Below are positions 1 through 12,017 of a stretch of DNA of 64,000 nt, in pieces. The translations under genes were made by a program, and so were the position numbers. Under the pieces are notes generated by a model. It was not told the DNA's origin. It saw only the letters and a program-made list of their open reading frames with translations, and did not search any database. The stretch is from Isoetes taiwanensis (taxonomy: Eukaryota; Streptophyta; Lycopodiopsida; Isoetales; Isoetaceae). The DNA lies in assembly GCA_021234155.1 (NCBI GenBank), contig JAJEKV010000001.1, positions 25,469,189-25,533,188 on the forward strand, read 5' to 3'. Within the stretch, counting starts at the first letter, position 1. Each line of letters opens with the position of its first letter.

Positions 1-583
1 AATAAAACCATTAAGAATTTGATGGAGATACCATAACCAATTGCATCTTCTAAATAGAAATGGTTTTTAGGTTCAATATCTCTTATTATGTTTAGTAAAC
101 AAACATTAATTGCATTTTCTAGAACAACATGGGTTTCTCAGTAATACCAAGTAGGCTCATGATACAAGCCTTTAGTATCTTGATGGAAAAACCATTAACA
201 GTTACCTATACTTCTTTGATAAAAGATTGAGACCTTTTATCTTATGGAGCAACATTGGTTTGTATGAAAAGATATGGATAACTTTATTAGACAACCCGTT
301 TAAGTTGCATAAATAGAACCATTAATGGTTTTTGTCCTTTAGTATAACTGGACCACATACTTAAAACATAGGATTAAAGCACTATTAAAACTATGATGTT
401 AAACCAAAACTACCTTAAAAAAAACCATGATGGTGAACTATCATAATAAACTAGAATAAAATATCATAAGAGAGAACCATGCTATGTAACTGTTCGTGGT
501 TATTCAACATATTAACCCACAAAGTAACATTGTTTTATTATACTTGTTTTGTGTAAAAAGTATCACGAAAAACTGATAGTATT
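1..583. other. AT-rich stretch with no recognised gene
   Basis: No reading frame with recognisable homology is present. Short related words around 'aaaccatta' and 'tggttttt' recur, which suggests decayed repeat sequence. The gypsy integrase frame of the next element stops making sense at about 584-600, so this stretch lies beyond the truncation point of that element. Confidence 0.5.
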
Positions 584-2020
584 TTATTTTTGGGGGCCTT
601 GTGTATCACTGACCAGCTCCGTGGGGCAGCCAAAACGCGTGATGATTTGCTGATAGATGACCTTGGCTGTGCTTGCCGCAGTGTTGTCTAGAAGTGCGCA
701 AGCTTCCGCCCATTTGGTAGCGTAGTCAGTGAGAACCAGAATGTAGCGGGCACGGGTGTGCCGCGCAAGAGGATCAATGGGTCCCACAAAATCCATCCCC
801 CATTTGCTAAAAGGAAGTGGCGTGGCGACCGGCGTCAATGGAAGAGCGTCACGGGCCGTGGGCCTTCCCACACGCTGACAAGCATCACACGTGCGGGCGT
901 GGGCGTGAGCGTCTTTGAAGAGCGTTGGCCAAAAATAACCTGCAAGAAGGATTTTGCGTGCCGTGGTGTCACCATGAAAATGACCACCACCTAGCCCTTC
1001 ATGGGCTTCTCGGACAATATCTGGGACCTCATGAGGGAGAACACAACGTCGAAGGACGGTATCCTTGCCCCTTTTGTACAGATGGCCTGCAACTATGGTG
1101 TAGTCACGGACCTCGCAGAGAAATTGGTGTCGACGGGATTGACGCTTGGCTGGAGAGAGCGTGGCGTCCTCTGGTGGAAGAGCACCTGTGAGGAGATACT
1201 GCTGAAAGTTGTGGAACCAATGTGGTGTTGCCGTGACCAGAAAGAGTTGAGCATCAGGAAAGGCGTCTGAGACTCCCGTGGAGGGATCATCTGTGTGGAT
1301 GCGTGAAAGATAATCCGGGACAACATGAGATTTGCCTGCCTTGTGAACAATTTCAAAGGGTGCAAATTCTTGCAGAAGGAGGACCCAACGAGCAATGCGG
1401 CCTGTAGGCGTGGATTTGTTGATCAAATAAAGGAGGGCTTGGTGATCAACAAAGAATTTGATCTGACTGCCTAAAAGATAGTGACGGAAGCGTTGGACAC
1501 AGAAAATTAAACCCAAGGCTTCACGCTCTGTGGCAGAGTAGTTGCGCTCAGCAGGATTGAGTTTTCTGCTGGCATATCGATTTGGTTTGTCAGTGTGCGC
1601 ATCATATTCTTGAGAAAGAACAGCTCCAATAGCGAACGCCCAGACATCGACATGGACATGAAAGGGCTTGTCCCATTGAGGAGGAACAAGTACCGGGGCC
1701 TGAGTAAGCAAAAGCTTCAACTGTTGGAAAGCAGCATCCGCCTGGGAATTCCAAGCCCAGGTGGATTCATCACCCGTGAGTTTATGAATGGGATGCGCAA
1801 TGGCCGCAAGTCCGTGAATGAAGGTGGAGTAATAATTAACCTTACCCGTGAAAGAGCGTGTCTCCTTGATATTGGTCGGTGCTTGAGCCTTGAGCACACA
1901 ATCGATTTTGGCGGGATCCGTGGTGATACCGCTTTGGCGACAACGTGTCCTAACAGAAACACCGGTGATGCAAAAGGTGCATTTCTGATTGAGACTAATA
2001 CCGGACTCATCGCATTTCAT
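584..2020 (-). pseudogene. gypsy RT end, RNase H and truncated integrase
   Basis: A 478-residue open frame. Residues about 40-90 carry the RT connection (TRSFTGKVNYYSTFIHGLA). RNase H follows, with DVWAFAIGAVLSQ, YSATEREALG and FFVDHQALLYL supplying acidic residues. The integrase zinc-binding module has H-X-H and TCDACQRVGRP near residues 345-385. The core has the first Asp in KWGMDFVGPID and the second in ELVSDTQGPQK. The frame stops right there, so the third catalytic residue (Glu) is missing. This is the best preserved part of the element. Confidence 0.88.
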
Positions 2021-3104
2021 CGAAAGACGAGTTCCAATTTATCCAAATGGTCAGCCATGGAATCAGAGGGCGAGAAGTCATCTTGAAAAATTTGCAAGAA
2101 GGGATTTTCCTTCATAAAATCATGAAAAACCCGATAGCATTATTCGTTGAAACGTTGATGGAGAGTTTGATAATCCAAAAGGAACCACCTTGTAGGCAAA
2201 AAGTGCCCCGCCGGGTGGTGAAAGTTGTCTTGAGTTGATCGTGATTCTTTGATTGAGATCCGATTGTAGCCGTAAAAACCATCCATGAAGGAGTACATCT
2301 CATGTCCGGCGACCTCTTCCGAACCTCAGTCCGTGAAGGGAAGTGGAAAATGATCACGCCCGTGGCTTTGATTTAGTTTCCTAGTCCACGCAAACACGGA
2401 TCTTTCCATTGTGTTTGAGTGCAATGACAATGGGGCTCACCCATTCGAGAATGTTTGACCTCATAGATCAAACCCGCGGCAAGGAGTTTGTCAATTTACG
2501 CCCTTGACGCGATCCGCGGTAATTGGGGTTGAGCCCGCATCGTTGCTATCTTTAATCGGCGTGCATCGGATTTGGTAGGAATGGTGAGTTCCCCAAGGTT
2601 TTGTTGATCCCCGGAAGGTCTCTCAGTAGCTCCGGGCGAAAATGTGTTTGAACTTTTGAAAAGCGTGGCGGTCCCCGCGGACGATAGGGTGTCGGAAGAT
2701 TGGCGGCAATGCGACGGTGATTGTTGCCCATGTCCACAATCTCGACTTGAGAGTTTGAATATGTGGGATAACTTCCGTGTCTTTGACAATATGAGCGGGA
2801 GGTTGAAGCATGATAGGATGAGTGGCGCTTCTGCGGGTGAAAAAAGAGAGGTTGCTGATTTTCATCAAGCAAAGGTTGCTTCATGACAGGCGTGTACATC
2901 AACGGGAGCGGGAGGAGGAAGTTCGGATCCGAAAAGTGATCAACACGTTGGATGCGATTGCAAGGGAGCGGTAGGGGTCAAGCAAGGCAGCCACGGCTGT
3001 CCCGATCAAGAGTCATTTCTCCCCAAGGATCAAGATATTCGGGGTAGGATGACAGAGGCGCTTCGGCAGTGGAGCCCGAACTTGATAGATATTCTCGGGC
3101 GCCC
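2021..3104 (-). pseudogene. gypsy reverse transcriptase, heavily frameshifted
   Basis: No single long frame covers this part. Fragments in different minus-strand frames match the gypsy RT order: a start motif near 2455-2405 (EWVSPIVIALKHNGK), then pieces resembling the palm and fingers region (DHFPLPF-like, QLKTTFTT and GTFCLQG) between 2400 and 2120. The catalytic YVDD segment is not readable with confidence. Position between protease and RNase H supports the call. Confidence 0.65.
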
Positions 3105-4064
3105 CTAAGTCGGTTCGGAGAGAGAGGGTTCAGCATTGTCGACCGAAATGATTTTACCTGTTTCCAAGTCCATAGTGGCATTGAGGTGACCATCGGTGAT
3201 GACTAACTGATCCGTGGCCCAATAATGGATACTCTTGGCCTGGCGGAGAAAAGGTCTGCCGACCAACATTTCATAATCACACGGATCTTCTCCAAATTTC
3301 CAAACACCAAATTCTAAGGGGAATCGGAGATCACCAATGTTGATGTGAAGAAGAGGTGTGACGCCTTGAGGTCTCGTGATGTGGCCATTAGCCAATTTGA
3401 TGTCATATGGGGCACGATAGAGTTGTTTGATGCCCATTTGTTTGCGGAGTTTATCCGTGATGAGATTGACAGCGCTACCTCCGTCAATTTGAACATGATT
3501 GACTTGTTGATTGCCCACCGTGGCATGTACCGTGGGTGTAGAGGTAGCGACGGCCCAACCAAAACAAATGGGAGTGGTAACCGGTCCTTGAGAGCAGGAC
3601 ATAGTTTCAAAATTGTTGCCAGACTTAAGGGAATTTTGATTTTTGCCAGCTCCTCTTGGAGTTCCAGAGGCACATGAGAAAAAGGATCTGCTTTGATCCA
3701 CGGGTCTTTGGGAGTGCGTGGTAATGAAGCAAAGAAACTTCTTTTTAGTAGGTCGACCTCTGCAGCAATATTCTGGATATGTCCGAGAGCGTGGAGGTTG
3801 AGATATGGAAGGTGCATCTTGTCTTTGCCGAAGCTCGTGGTGGCATGAACATTTGCCAACGTCGCGGCCTTCGCCAGCTTTGCATGAGGTTCGAATGCTT
3901 TGGCGTGCTTTAGGCATGACATGAGGCATGAGTTTTTCCAAGTCGGTAAAGTGAACCTTTTGTCCCGCGGCATGAGGGATTGTGTCGACCGCAAAGGTAG
4001 GTTGCGTGCCATTAGGAATAATGGTTAAGGGGACGTGACGCCTGGTCAGTCGGCGTGAAACCAA
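3105..4064 (-). pseudogene. gypsy aspartic protease region
   Basis: The frame contains a retropepsin-type region. The flap-side motif VQIDGGSAVNLI has the catalytic Asp in a D-G-G context (usual DSG/DTG), and the downstream hydrophobic motif is YEMLVGRPFLRQA. It lies between gag and the reverse transcriptase remains, as expected for a Ty3/gypsy polyprotein. The N-terminal third has no recognisable domain and is probably a gag-pol linker. The link to gag is broken by a frame change at about 4070. Confidence 0.75.
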
Positions 4065-4079
4065 ACCAGCCCAATTTGA

Positions 4080-5848
4080 CTACCGGACCGGAGGATTAAG
4101 AGCCTGAAAAATTTCTTCCCCGTGCTTGTTGATCCATCCGAGGTTGATTGGCGTGGAGCTGGTTGATAGCGTGATTGCCGAGGCGCCGCCTTGAGGTGGC
4201 TTCCGAAGAACGGGACGCTGGCCTTGTTTGCCATTGGCAATCCAAAGTTGGTAAGCCGTGAGGCGGACCGAGGTGGTCCGATTGGTGCCGTGAAGCCGCA
4301 CCAACTTGTGGAAGTTGAGGACATCTTTGTGGTGGTATGACCCCATTCGTGATGCTGATAACACCGAAGCTTTAGAAGGATCAAAAGAGGGGCGTGTGTT
4401 GGGTCCCCTTTGTTGCCTCAGGTCTTGATAGAGTTGATTGGTTTGAGCCCGCAAAGTTGGTTGCGGCTGATATTGCGATTGTTGCTGAGTTGTTGTTTGC
4501 ACTTGATAAACCAGCTTGTTGCGGAAAGGTGTAGGATGAGTGCGAGTGCACTCTTCCGTTGCATGATTGCACATGTTGCATCTTTTACAATGAGGCGGGC
4601 CATTGGTGGAGTTGCACTCATTCGCCAAGTGGCCTTGATGTTTGCAGATATGGCACCAGATCTGACTGCGCTGCGGATTGGCATGTTGAGGTTGGACAGC
4701 AGTCTGTGGAACCATGACTGGTGGTATGAAAGGGAGCTCCTGAAGAGCCACGCCATGGGAGGAAACATTGACGGAGTGATTGACAAGGTCGATAGCCTGC
4801 TCCAAGGTCTTCGGGCGCAGGTATTTAGTCATGAGTCGGATAGCTGGAGGAAGTCCTTGGAGAAACCAGACCAAGATCTGGCTCTGTGTCGGGTACTCCT
4901 TGAGTTTGCTGAGCAGGATGTGAAGTCGATCCGCAAAATCCCTGGCGGACTCCGTGGGCTCTTGTTGAAGGTCATTGAGTTGCTTGAGATGAAGTTGATC
5001 ATCATCCGTGGTTCCATAGTGAGAAAGAAAAGCATTTTTTCATTTCTGACCAATCTTGTTTCCAGTGGCTTTTGTTGGACATAAGCCATTGATGAGGAGA
5101 GCCACGCAGTGTGGTGGAAAAGATATGGAATTTCAGTTGAGGTTGTGCATGACCATTTAGGATAGCCAGAGCCTCAAATTCTTCCATGTGGGCCTGAGCA
5201 CTTTGGTCTAATGATTTGCCTTTCGTGTTGCCAAAGGTGGGATAAGTCAACTTAAGGGTCTGAAAGGTAGAGGTGAAAGTGCTTGGCTGGACAGGAACTG
5301 GATAGGGAGTATATTGAGGTGGAGTTGGAGGTGGCATGGTGCCTGAAAGACCCTGATGAAGGGGTGACTGAGGGGGAGGTACTGGAGGTGCTTGATCATT
5401 GGTTTTGAGGTCGGTAAGGTTGTAAACAGGAAGAGCAGTGGAAAATGTAGGGAAGGGAAATTCCTGGGGAGGAGCAAAAGAGACATGTGGATATCCCTGT
5501 CCGCCCGGAGGAGATGATGGTTGTGAAGGCAGAGGCGTATGGCCAGAAGAATGATGGATGTAAGCATGTTCTGGGGTATGAAAGTAAGGTTGAGAAGGTT
5601 GAGCCTGATAGGGCTCCGGATAGTGATGAGGTGATTGAGGCTGTGAGCAATGTTTGCACGCTTGAGGCGGGGAACTGGGACGAGAAAGGCACGAGGGGTG
5701 GGTGGCGCCGACTGAGCCATAGACCGAATGTGGCCTCCCTCAATGCAGATCCATACATGTCGCGAACAACTTCCCTTCGATGATGGCGCTCCAAGCGAGA
5801 CGCCATCTGGGAAAGGAGTTCTTCTGGCGTGAAGTTTCGGGCAGACAT
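4080..5848 (-). pseudogene. gypsy gag (broken into three frames)
   Basis: The likely start is the Met at 5848 (MSARNFTPEELLSQMASRLE). A proline-rich stretch follows, then the retrotransposon gag domain between about 5250 and 4800 (motifs AHMEEFEALAILNGHA and LVWFLQGLPPAIR), then two CCHC zinc knuckles near 4650-4550: CHICKHQGHLANEC and CKRCNMCNHATEEC. Both keep C-X2-C-X4-H-X4-C spacing. The C-terminal part is Gln-rich. Frame changes at about 5400 and 5000-4870 break the gene. Gag would form the particle and bind the element RNA through the knuckles. Confidence 0.82.
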
Positions 5849-6486
5849 GGCGACAGAAGAAAGGAAAATCGAATCAGACCCGGCAGCGGCGACAGTGTTT
5901 GGGGTCTGGGTTCGGGAACTCCTGCAAGACAGCCCTCTGTGAGGACCCTTGGATCTAACAGGAGAATCCGGGGACTATGTCACGCGGGATTTGCAAGAAA
6001 ACAAAGGAAAGGGAAAAGAAAACAAAGAACAATGAGACAACAAAGATAAGCTTCCTTGATATCAATGGTGATGATACATGAGCTCTCGCAACCGAGAGAA
6101 AACTGAAGTGAGACAAGACTCAAAACTCCTCTAAAAACTCATGTGCTAGCTCTACTCATATATATAGTACAATGGCCTTTGGCCCAATATAGACACTCTG
6201 ACTGATTTCGGTGCCGACTCCTGGAAGGAGGCCTGATTTGCAGGAATGCTGGCGGTGCCTCTTGAAAAGCCTGAAATTACGCTGACGCTGACGCGGGCGG
6301 TGACGGGCCGTCACTTGTCTGAGCGGCGCCTCTTGGTAGCAGACCCAGGCTTTGACTGCGTGGTCTGCTGCTTGGTCTTCTGCTGGGCCTTTGACGACTG
6401 ACCCGTGCCCGACTGTGGATCCTTGGACCTGACGTGGTCCGTCGTATGCATGAATAGTCCTGTACCAGGAGGCACAGGACTAACAA
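5849..6486 (-). other. Probable leader and 5' LTR remains of the gypsy element
   Basis: This lies immediately upstream of gag on the minus strand. A TATA-like sequence (tactatatatatgag on the minus strand, about 6158-6172) followed by untranslated sequence up to the gag Met fits an LTR promoter and leader. I could not find a clear TG...CA pair or primer-binding site, so this is inferred from position. Confidence 0.35.
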
Positions 6487-6514
6487 TAAGGAAGGAAGGA
6501 AGGAAGGAAGGAAG
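6487..6514. repeat. GGAA/GAAG microsatellite
   Basis: About six to seven tandem copies of a four-base aagg unit, directly readable in the sequence. Confidence 0.85.
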
Positions 6515-6748
6515 AAAATTTTAACGTCCACAGAACCCAATCGGGTTATGGGACCAGAACAAACAAAGGGGGCATAAGCCCTAACAGATCAGAGGGCCGA
6601 AGCCCAAAAAAGTAGCACATGGGGTCCAAGCCCCGTTTCAACACAGAAATAACGAAACCAGAACGAAACAACAAAAAAAATACAGAGCTATACAGTAAGT
6701 GCCCATGGATCAGATGACCACTGATCTCGAATGATAGGTTGACCTCCC

Positions 6749-7725
6749 CTATAAACAGCCCACTTCCGCTGTAGGCGAGCCTCTCGCCACGACATAACTC
6801 TTCTTTCCGCCTACGAGAGTCAGGCTTTGAGTCAAGTCTTCATGGACGAAGAAGGTGGTTCCTTTCAAATGGTTGCCATGTCGCAGGATGTGCAATCGGG
6901 AAAGAGCATCTTGAAAGCGCACCAAGAGGTGACGAGGGCCGGTCGATCCGCCTTGCTCCAACCCGGCCGGGCGAGACAATACCATGTGCTTGGATATGCA
7001 TCACTTGGGTAAAAAACTGTGCGGCTTCATCTGTAGCAAGAGAATCACCCGTCTCCTGAATACCCACAATACGTAGGTTCAAGTATGCATCCTCAGGCAA
7101 AGTATGTGTGGATCCTCGTCTTTGGCATCATCTTTAGGCATATCATTCACATGGTCGGGCCCGGTATCGTGGATCCATGTACTCTGTTATCAGCCTGCGT
7201 GCCTATCATTCACATGCTCAAAAGGGCATTGTGCTAGACACCCGCGGCGAAGACTATGATCTACCGGTGGGCCCACGATTGTAGCAACAACTCTAGAAGC
7301 TGCACCCAGCTTTGTAAGGGTAACTGAGCGCATTCTTGCCGCGGATGGCGATGAAAGAGCATACCGCCAGTATCTTTGGCTAGGATATCTGGATGCAGGC
7401 AGTTCATCTGAGCATGAAGCCTATCTAGCGCGGCATTCGGGGACGATCGAGAACCGGGTTGTGGATCCTACCCGACGTAAATAGGACGTTGGGGCCCAAA
7501 AGAAGGGGCTGCCTGGAGATAGGGCTCTATCGTGGGATCATAAGGCTTATCAGATGATACAGGTACCGTGATAAGGTTCTTTGCCTTGCGGGTCTCTCTG
7601 GCTATACGTTTGATTGTACGGGTCATGTTGAACACCTTTTGGGGGTGCCAAAGTTTGAGGGGTCTCTGGCTGCCTGAAGGGTGCTTAGAATCCAATTTGG
7701 GGACTCCAAAAAGCGGGCAGAGCAC
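6749..7725 (-). pseudogene. LINE ORF1-like remnant
   Basis: Minus-strand pieces run in the order expected for an L1-type ORF1 product: a basic N-terminal part (7725-7468), then around 7100-6749 motifs LRIVGIQETGDS, RHLLVRFQDALSRLHIL and LKGTTFFVHEDLTQSL. In L1-like ORF1 proteins the RRM and C-terminal domains carry similar strings (RIVGIPE, an R-x-x-x-V-x-F strand, KG-x-x-x-x-x-x-ED). The frames are interrupted between 7100 and 7468. No reverse transcriptase follows at lower coordinates, so only the 5' part survives. GA-rich sequence at 7740-7790 may be its 5' UTR. Confidence 0.5.
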
Positions 7726-9229
7726 CTTTTGGGCGTTTGGGGGTTTTGGGGCTAGAGAGAGATTGTAAACCCTAGAGAGAGGAAACCGGAAAGGGGCAAA
7801 TCAAGGGGGTCTATGCAAGGGCAGTGAGGGCGCAGTGCTAAGAGCAATACTGGGACACAAAACAGGCCAAAATAATTCAAAGCAATCCAAAACCTGGTAC
7901 CTATGACCGATGCTGTGGATGGAAATCCTTGCTGGCCGGAGGCTTGGGCTGGTAACCTCGGAGTAGAACGGAACCAGATCCGATTCTGTAACTTGATGCT
8001 AACTCTCTGGTACGGAGTTACATGAGCATGGCCTCAAGGCCTTCAGAGCTTAGGCGCACAGCTTAGAAGATACTAAGGCAAAATCCATGAGAGGAAACAT
8101 GGCAAACGAAGGGTTTGGAAAAGGGTGCACATGTAGTAAACATGGTCATAATGATGTATTATATCCAGTTGTTTTGTCTAAATTACGACTTTTGCATAGG
8201 AGAGAGACTGAGAAAAATCAACAATGTGTATCTATATAGGAGTGAGAGGAGAACCTGGATATGTTATGCTGGACAGGATGTATAAAACTCAAGTTTCCCA
8301 TGAAATATGAACATGCAAACTTGAGAATATGTGAAAGCAAATGGTGTTTTAAGTTCAATTGCAAAATATCACATGCACATACACTCCAAGGCTGCAAAAT
8401 AAATAATATTTTACAATATCATGATCAGGACGAAGACAGATCTGCGCTACAAAAATAAACCGATGAATCTAAATAGAAAAAACAGGGCTCACATATTAAG
8501 ACAGATATCTTTATATGCAACAAATAATGTGTGTACCAGCGCATATGGTGCATCAGCATTCCCAAATGATGAGCTTGTCTTATCTCCAAACAATTTAATA
8601 ACAGTAGATTGCAACAGACATGCTATGTAGAATATTGGGCCGGCTTAAATAGAGCAATTGCATCTTCTTGGACACCGCATCACATTAGCTGCAGCAACTT
8701 CAACAACATCCAAAGAACCAATGCATCACATCTCTAGCATAGAAACAGAAGTAATCTAGTTATAGCTTGCAACTCTAAAGACTCTAAAACCGTTCCTCTA
8801 CAACAGATGTTAAGCCATATTACATTATTAGAAGACCGTGCCAGACTGTAGCATCCCAAATAAAGAAAAGGACCTGAAAGATTCGAAAAAGGACGAAGCA
8901 AACCAGGAAATCTATTCCTGTCGTAAATATCCATCAAAAAAATTCAACCCCAATAGATGTACTGCCAGATCCGAAAAAGTAAAACCTTCTCTGTATATGC
9001 TCACCGCCAAGCCAAGCAGGAAAGCAAGCAGTCCTAGCATGCACCTGGGATACAAAAAATATTGTTATATGATGGAGCACCGTAAAACTGCCAGAAGAAT
9101 GGATTAAAAGCATACTACATACTTACAGAAAAACCTTGAACTTGGGCATGGCATGCATGCATATCTGCAATCAGATAAGAAGAGGAATCCCATCGAAAAT
9201 CGGGTAGAAGGAGATACGCCTGCCGGAAT
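7726..9229. other. No recognised gene
   Basis: Mostly AT-rich, with short incidental frames and no homology I can name. The first 100 bases may still belong to the 5' UTR of the LINE remnant. Confidence 0.5.
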
Positions 9230-10744
9230 TGTGACGTCCCCTACTCATATACGGTGCCCGCACCGTATACAAACAGGAGTTCATCCCCCATACCAGCTCC
9301 ATACTGATACAGGGCCCTCCACGTATCATTGCAATCTTGATGAGTTCCAGTGGGAAGAATGAAGGGGTCATTTACCCTGTCTTCCTTAGGGCCTACCTAG
9401 CTGCGGAAGCGTAAACATACATGTCAGTATACAACTTCAACATCACATAACCATCTCGAAGGATGGCTCATCACATATCTGCATAGACAAAGAGCAGTAC
9501 ATCACATGGGGAATCCTACCCAAGGCTCAGACTCAAAGGAATGACTGACGGCTTGGGTCTCCAGAGTTCATTGCAGACAGAATTCATGGCAATGGATTTG
9601 GCTGGCATGAGAACATGGCTTAGGGTAGTCCACTCCATCCGTCCCTCCTGTGCACACTTTGCAGAGTAGGTTGAAGAGTGTTGGGACCTGACTGTAGCCC
9701 GCCGAATGCATAGCCAAAGGGGCTATTCCTGGGTTGCATCTCCCCAGTTCCGATGGGGCAGGTAGGGATCACTCCCTCCAGAGATCTACATGCTGACTCA
9801 AGGTGACTAGAGGGCCACCGCCCTTATTCGACTTGAACCCAATGGAGAGTGACGCATCACTCCACGGGTGTCGAGCCCATGCCTTACCCACACTCAGTGG
9901 CAAGCCATTAGACCTAGTCCACAGTGATCCCCTGTAGACTTTACACACCAGGGGGATCGTTCAAGAGTCAGAACACGAACCTCCTTATGAGGCAGTCTGG
10001 CCCCTTCACCCACAACCAGGTGTGGTTCTTGTACACAGGCCGAATACTAGTAATGCACTAAAGGGACTAGCTAGGAGTATCAACTACTAGGCTATAGGTC
10101 TCTACCCCCCTTCCCAATACAATGAGTCCACAGAGATCGTCCATACATCAGTATCATCACAAAACTAAAGAATAATATCTAATCTATATCATAGAAGTTA
10201 TGTTCTTTAGTTAGGGCTCGCTATCTAGGGTTCTATGTGGCTGCTATGGGCAATTCAATAGGCTAAACCTGCTAACTCTGTGCCCGGAAGGCGGATTAGG
10301 CTATTGAATTGATGAAATACCTGGTCCTTGGTTCGCTCCTCTTGCTCCGAATGCGTCCATGTCGCTATCTTGCTTCGAGATGCGGTCGGAAAGGAAATCT
10401 GACGAGCTAGGGCGCTCAGGCAGATCTTGGGAGTCGGGATTGACTCTTGAGACGCGCGAAACGGAGCTCGGAAGGTTCGTGGGCGAAAAAGGGAAAGTTA
10501 GGGTTTGGTGGCCTTATGTAGGCTATCAGTTAGGGTTAGGGTTTCCATGACCCTTGGTATGCCTCTTAATGGTTAGAGGTCTAAAGTGCGCACATTGATA
10601 AATGTGTGCACACTTGCAAGTTGCCCCCTAGGGCGCTACTTGCTTGGCTATACGTCGGCGTACACGTCAATCGGGATGGCGTGTATGCGTGACGGTGCAG
10701 TACGGTATACGTCTTGAGACCGTATATCATACTGGAACGTCACA
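9230..10744 (-). repeat. Long terminal repeat (3' LTR, minus-strand element)
   Basis: The segment begins TGTGACGTCC and ends GGAACGTCACA, giving an 8-base perfect terminal inverted pair (TGTGACGT/ACGTCACA). On the minus strand it is preceded by a purine-rich tract (aaggtggggagaa, 10757-10745) joined directly to TGTGACGT. That is the polypurine-tract/3'-LTR junction of an LTR retrotransposon lying on the minus strand. It is about 1.5 kb long. No second LTR was found in the window. Confidence 0.75.
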
Positions 10745-10830
10745 TTCTCCCCACCTTAAAATGATGTTGTCCGCAGCATCGTGGTTCTCCCCACCTTGGG
10801 ATCTTCTTAACCTGCAATCAACTTGATGCA
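10745..10830 (-). pseudogene. Polypurine tract and last codons of a gypsy pol
   Basis: On the minus strand one frame reads DAADNIILRWGE up to the LTR, resembling the usual end of plant gypsy pol. The polypurine sequence ttctccccacctt (plus-strand view) occurs twice, at 10745-10757 and 10785-10797. After about 10830 the sequence becomes AT-rich and non-coding, so only some 80 bases of the internal region remain. Confidence 0.5.
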
Positions 10831-11989
10831 TACAATTTATTATTATTATACTTACCAATTATTAGAATTACTCTAGGGTAATGTTTAAGACATTACTGTA
10901 CTATTTCATTATCCACTTAACTTATCACTTCATAACTTAATCAACGCAAGGTAATTTTACTTAATACAACATTTAAGTTTATCAAAGTTTATCAAAGTTT
11001 ATCAATTTCATACAAAATTTACACTTCCAAGGTATTCTTCATGCCTTGCAACACGTTATAACAAAATTCGTGTTGCAAGTCTTTGCACCTTAAAATCCTG
11101 CATTAATTTTACAATATCTATAATTATATATTTACTAGCTTACACAAGATTTAGTTTCAATGGTAGAAATCACAACTACTCTAGAACTATCTATACAAGT
11201 GCTCGTGGTGCGGCTCCCTGCCGGTTCTTCGTTCTCATTGGCCTCCTGGATTCACACCACGCTAGAATATTAATGTAAAGTTGGTTATACGGGAACCACC
11301 CCATCTATCTACATGAATGCATGACTAACCTCCCGGCGTAGAAAGAGGATGCTTCTTCCATCGTGGCCGCGGAGACAGCGCCCTATAATGCCTATATGAC
11401 GCTCATGCCTACACCTTTAGTTGCCTGAGACGTGGAGGATAGGGTCCTTCCCGTATTTGGGCGTGAAGGATAGGGTCCTCCCCGTAGGCATTGACTAGAG
11501 GTGCTTTCCTATCAATGCATTCCTGAATGACCTCTTATCTCTCGAGGTCGTCTACTTCCGTGGGACGGAAGTAGACTTTTTAATCTACCTTCCACTCATC
11601 CAAGCAGAACCACGGTCATGCCTGCATTGACATTACACCACGTCCTAGAGATCACCGTAGTGGTCCTATCATCGGTAATTATGCATGCAACCCATACCTG
11701 GCATAGGTTGCATGCGTAGATTAATCTTAACTACACATGAAATTAATCTAAACACAAATCGACATGCCTGAGCCGATTTTTGTTGGCTCCTTTAATGCAT
11801 GTGATTAACATAATTACCCTAAGGTAATATTTATGAATTAACATTATCATAGTATCGGTTACATTACTTCCGATAGTACAATTATATTTACTCTAAGCTT
11901 TGCAATATTTAACGACTTTTAGATCACGATTATTTAAACAATAACCCTAATTTAGACCTATTGTTACATAGACAAGGTTTTAATTATCA
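10831..11989. other. Non-coding interval interrupted by a Helitron
   Basis: AT-rich, then mixed sequence with short local repeats (gatagggtcct twice at about 11420-11480) and a perfect 11-bp hairpin at 11550-11576 followed by T residues. No coding potential recognised. It is continuous with 16051 onward if the Helitron at 11990-16050 is removed. Confidence 0.5.
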
Positions 11990-12017
11990 CTAGTTATGGT
12001 GCCCGGCGTTGCCGGGC
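11990..12017 (-). repeat. Helitron 3' terminus: hairpin plus CTAG
   Basis: The plus strand reads ctagttatggtgcccggc and continues gttgccgggc. On the element strand this is a 7-bp GC stem with a 3-base loop, 7 bases, then CTAG, followed by T. Confidence 0.78.

Larger units (their letters stand above)
584..5848 (-). mobile_element. Decayed Ty3/gypsy LTR retrotransposon, internal region
   Basis: On the minus strand the order is gag, protease, reverse transcriptase, RNase H, integrase, which is the Ty3/gypsy order. Each part is recognisable, but the frame changes several times, so the copy is dead. The integrase is cut after its second catalytic Asp at the low-coordinate end, and no 3' LTR follows. 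A minus-strand TATA-like sequence lies at about 6158-6170, upstream of gag, so remains of the 5' LTR and leader probably occupy roughly 5850-6700. I could not fix the LTR edges or a tRNA primer site. Confidence 0.88.

Noticed and set aside
1595..2086. Plus-strand frame of 163 codons across the gypsy RNase H region
   Set aside because: It is the antisense shadow of the RNase H coding strand and has no homology of its own.
11550..11581. Perfect 11-bp hairpin followed by five T residues, like a Rho-independent terminator
   Set aside because: Nuclear plant DNA without a bacterial operon nearby; a chance or repeat-derived hairpin is simpler.
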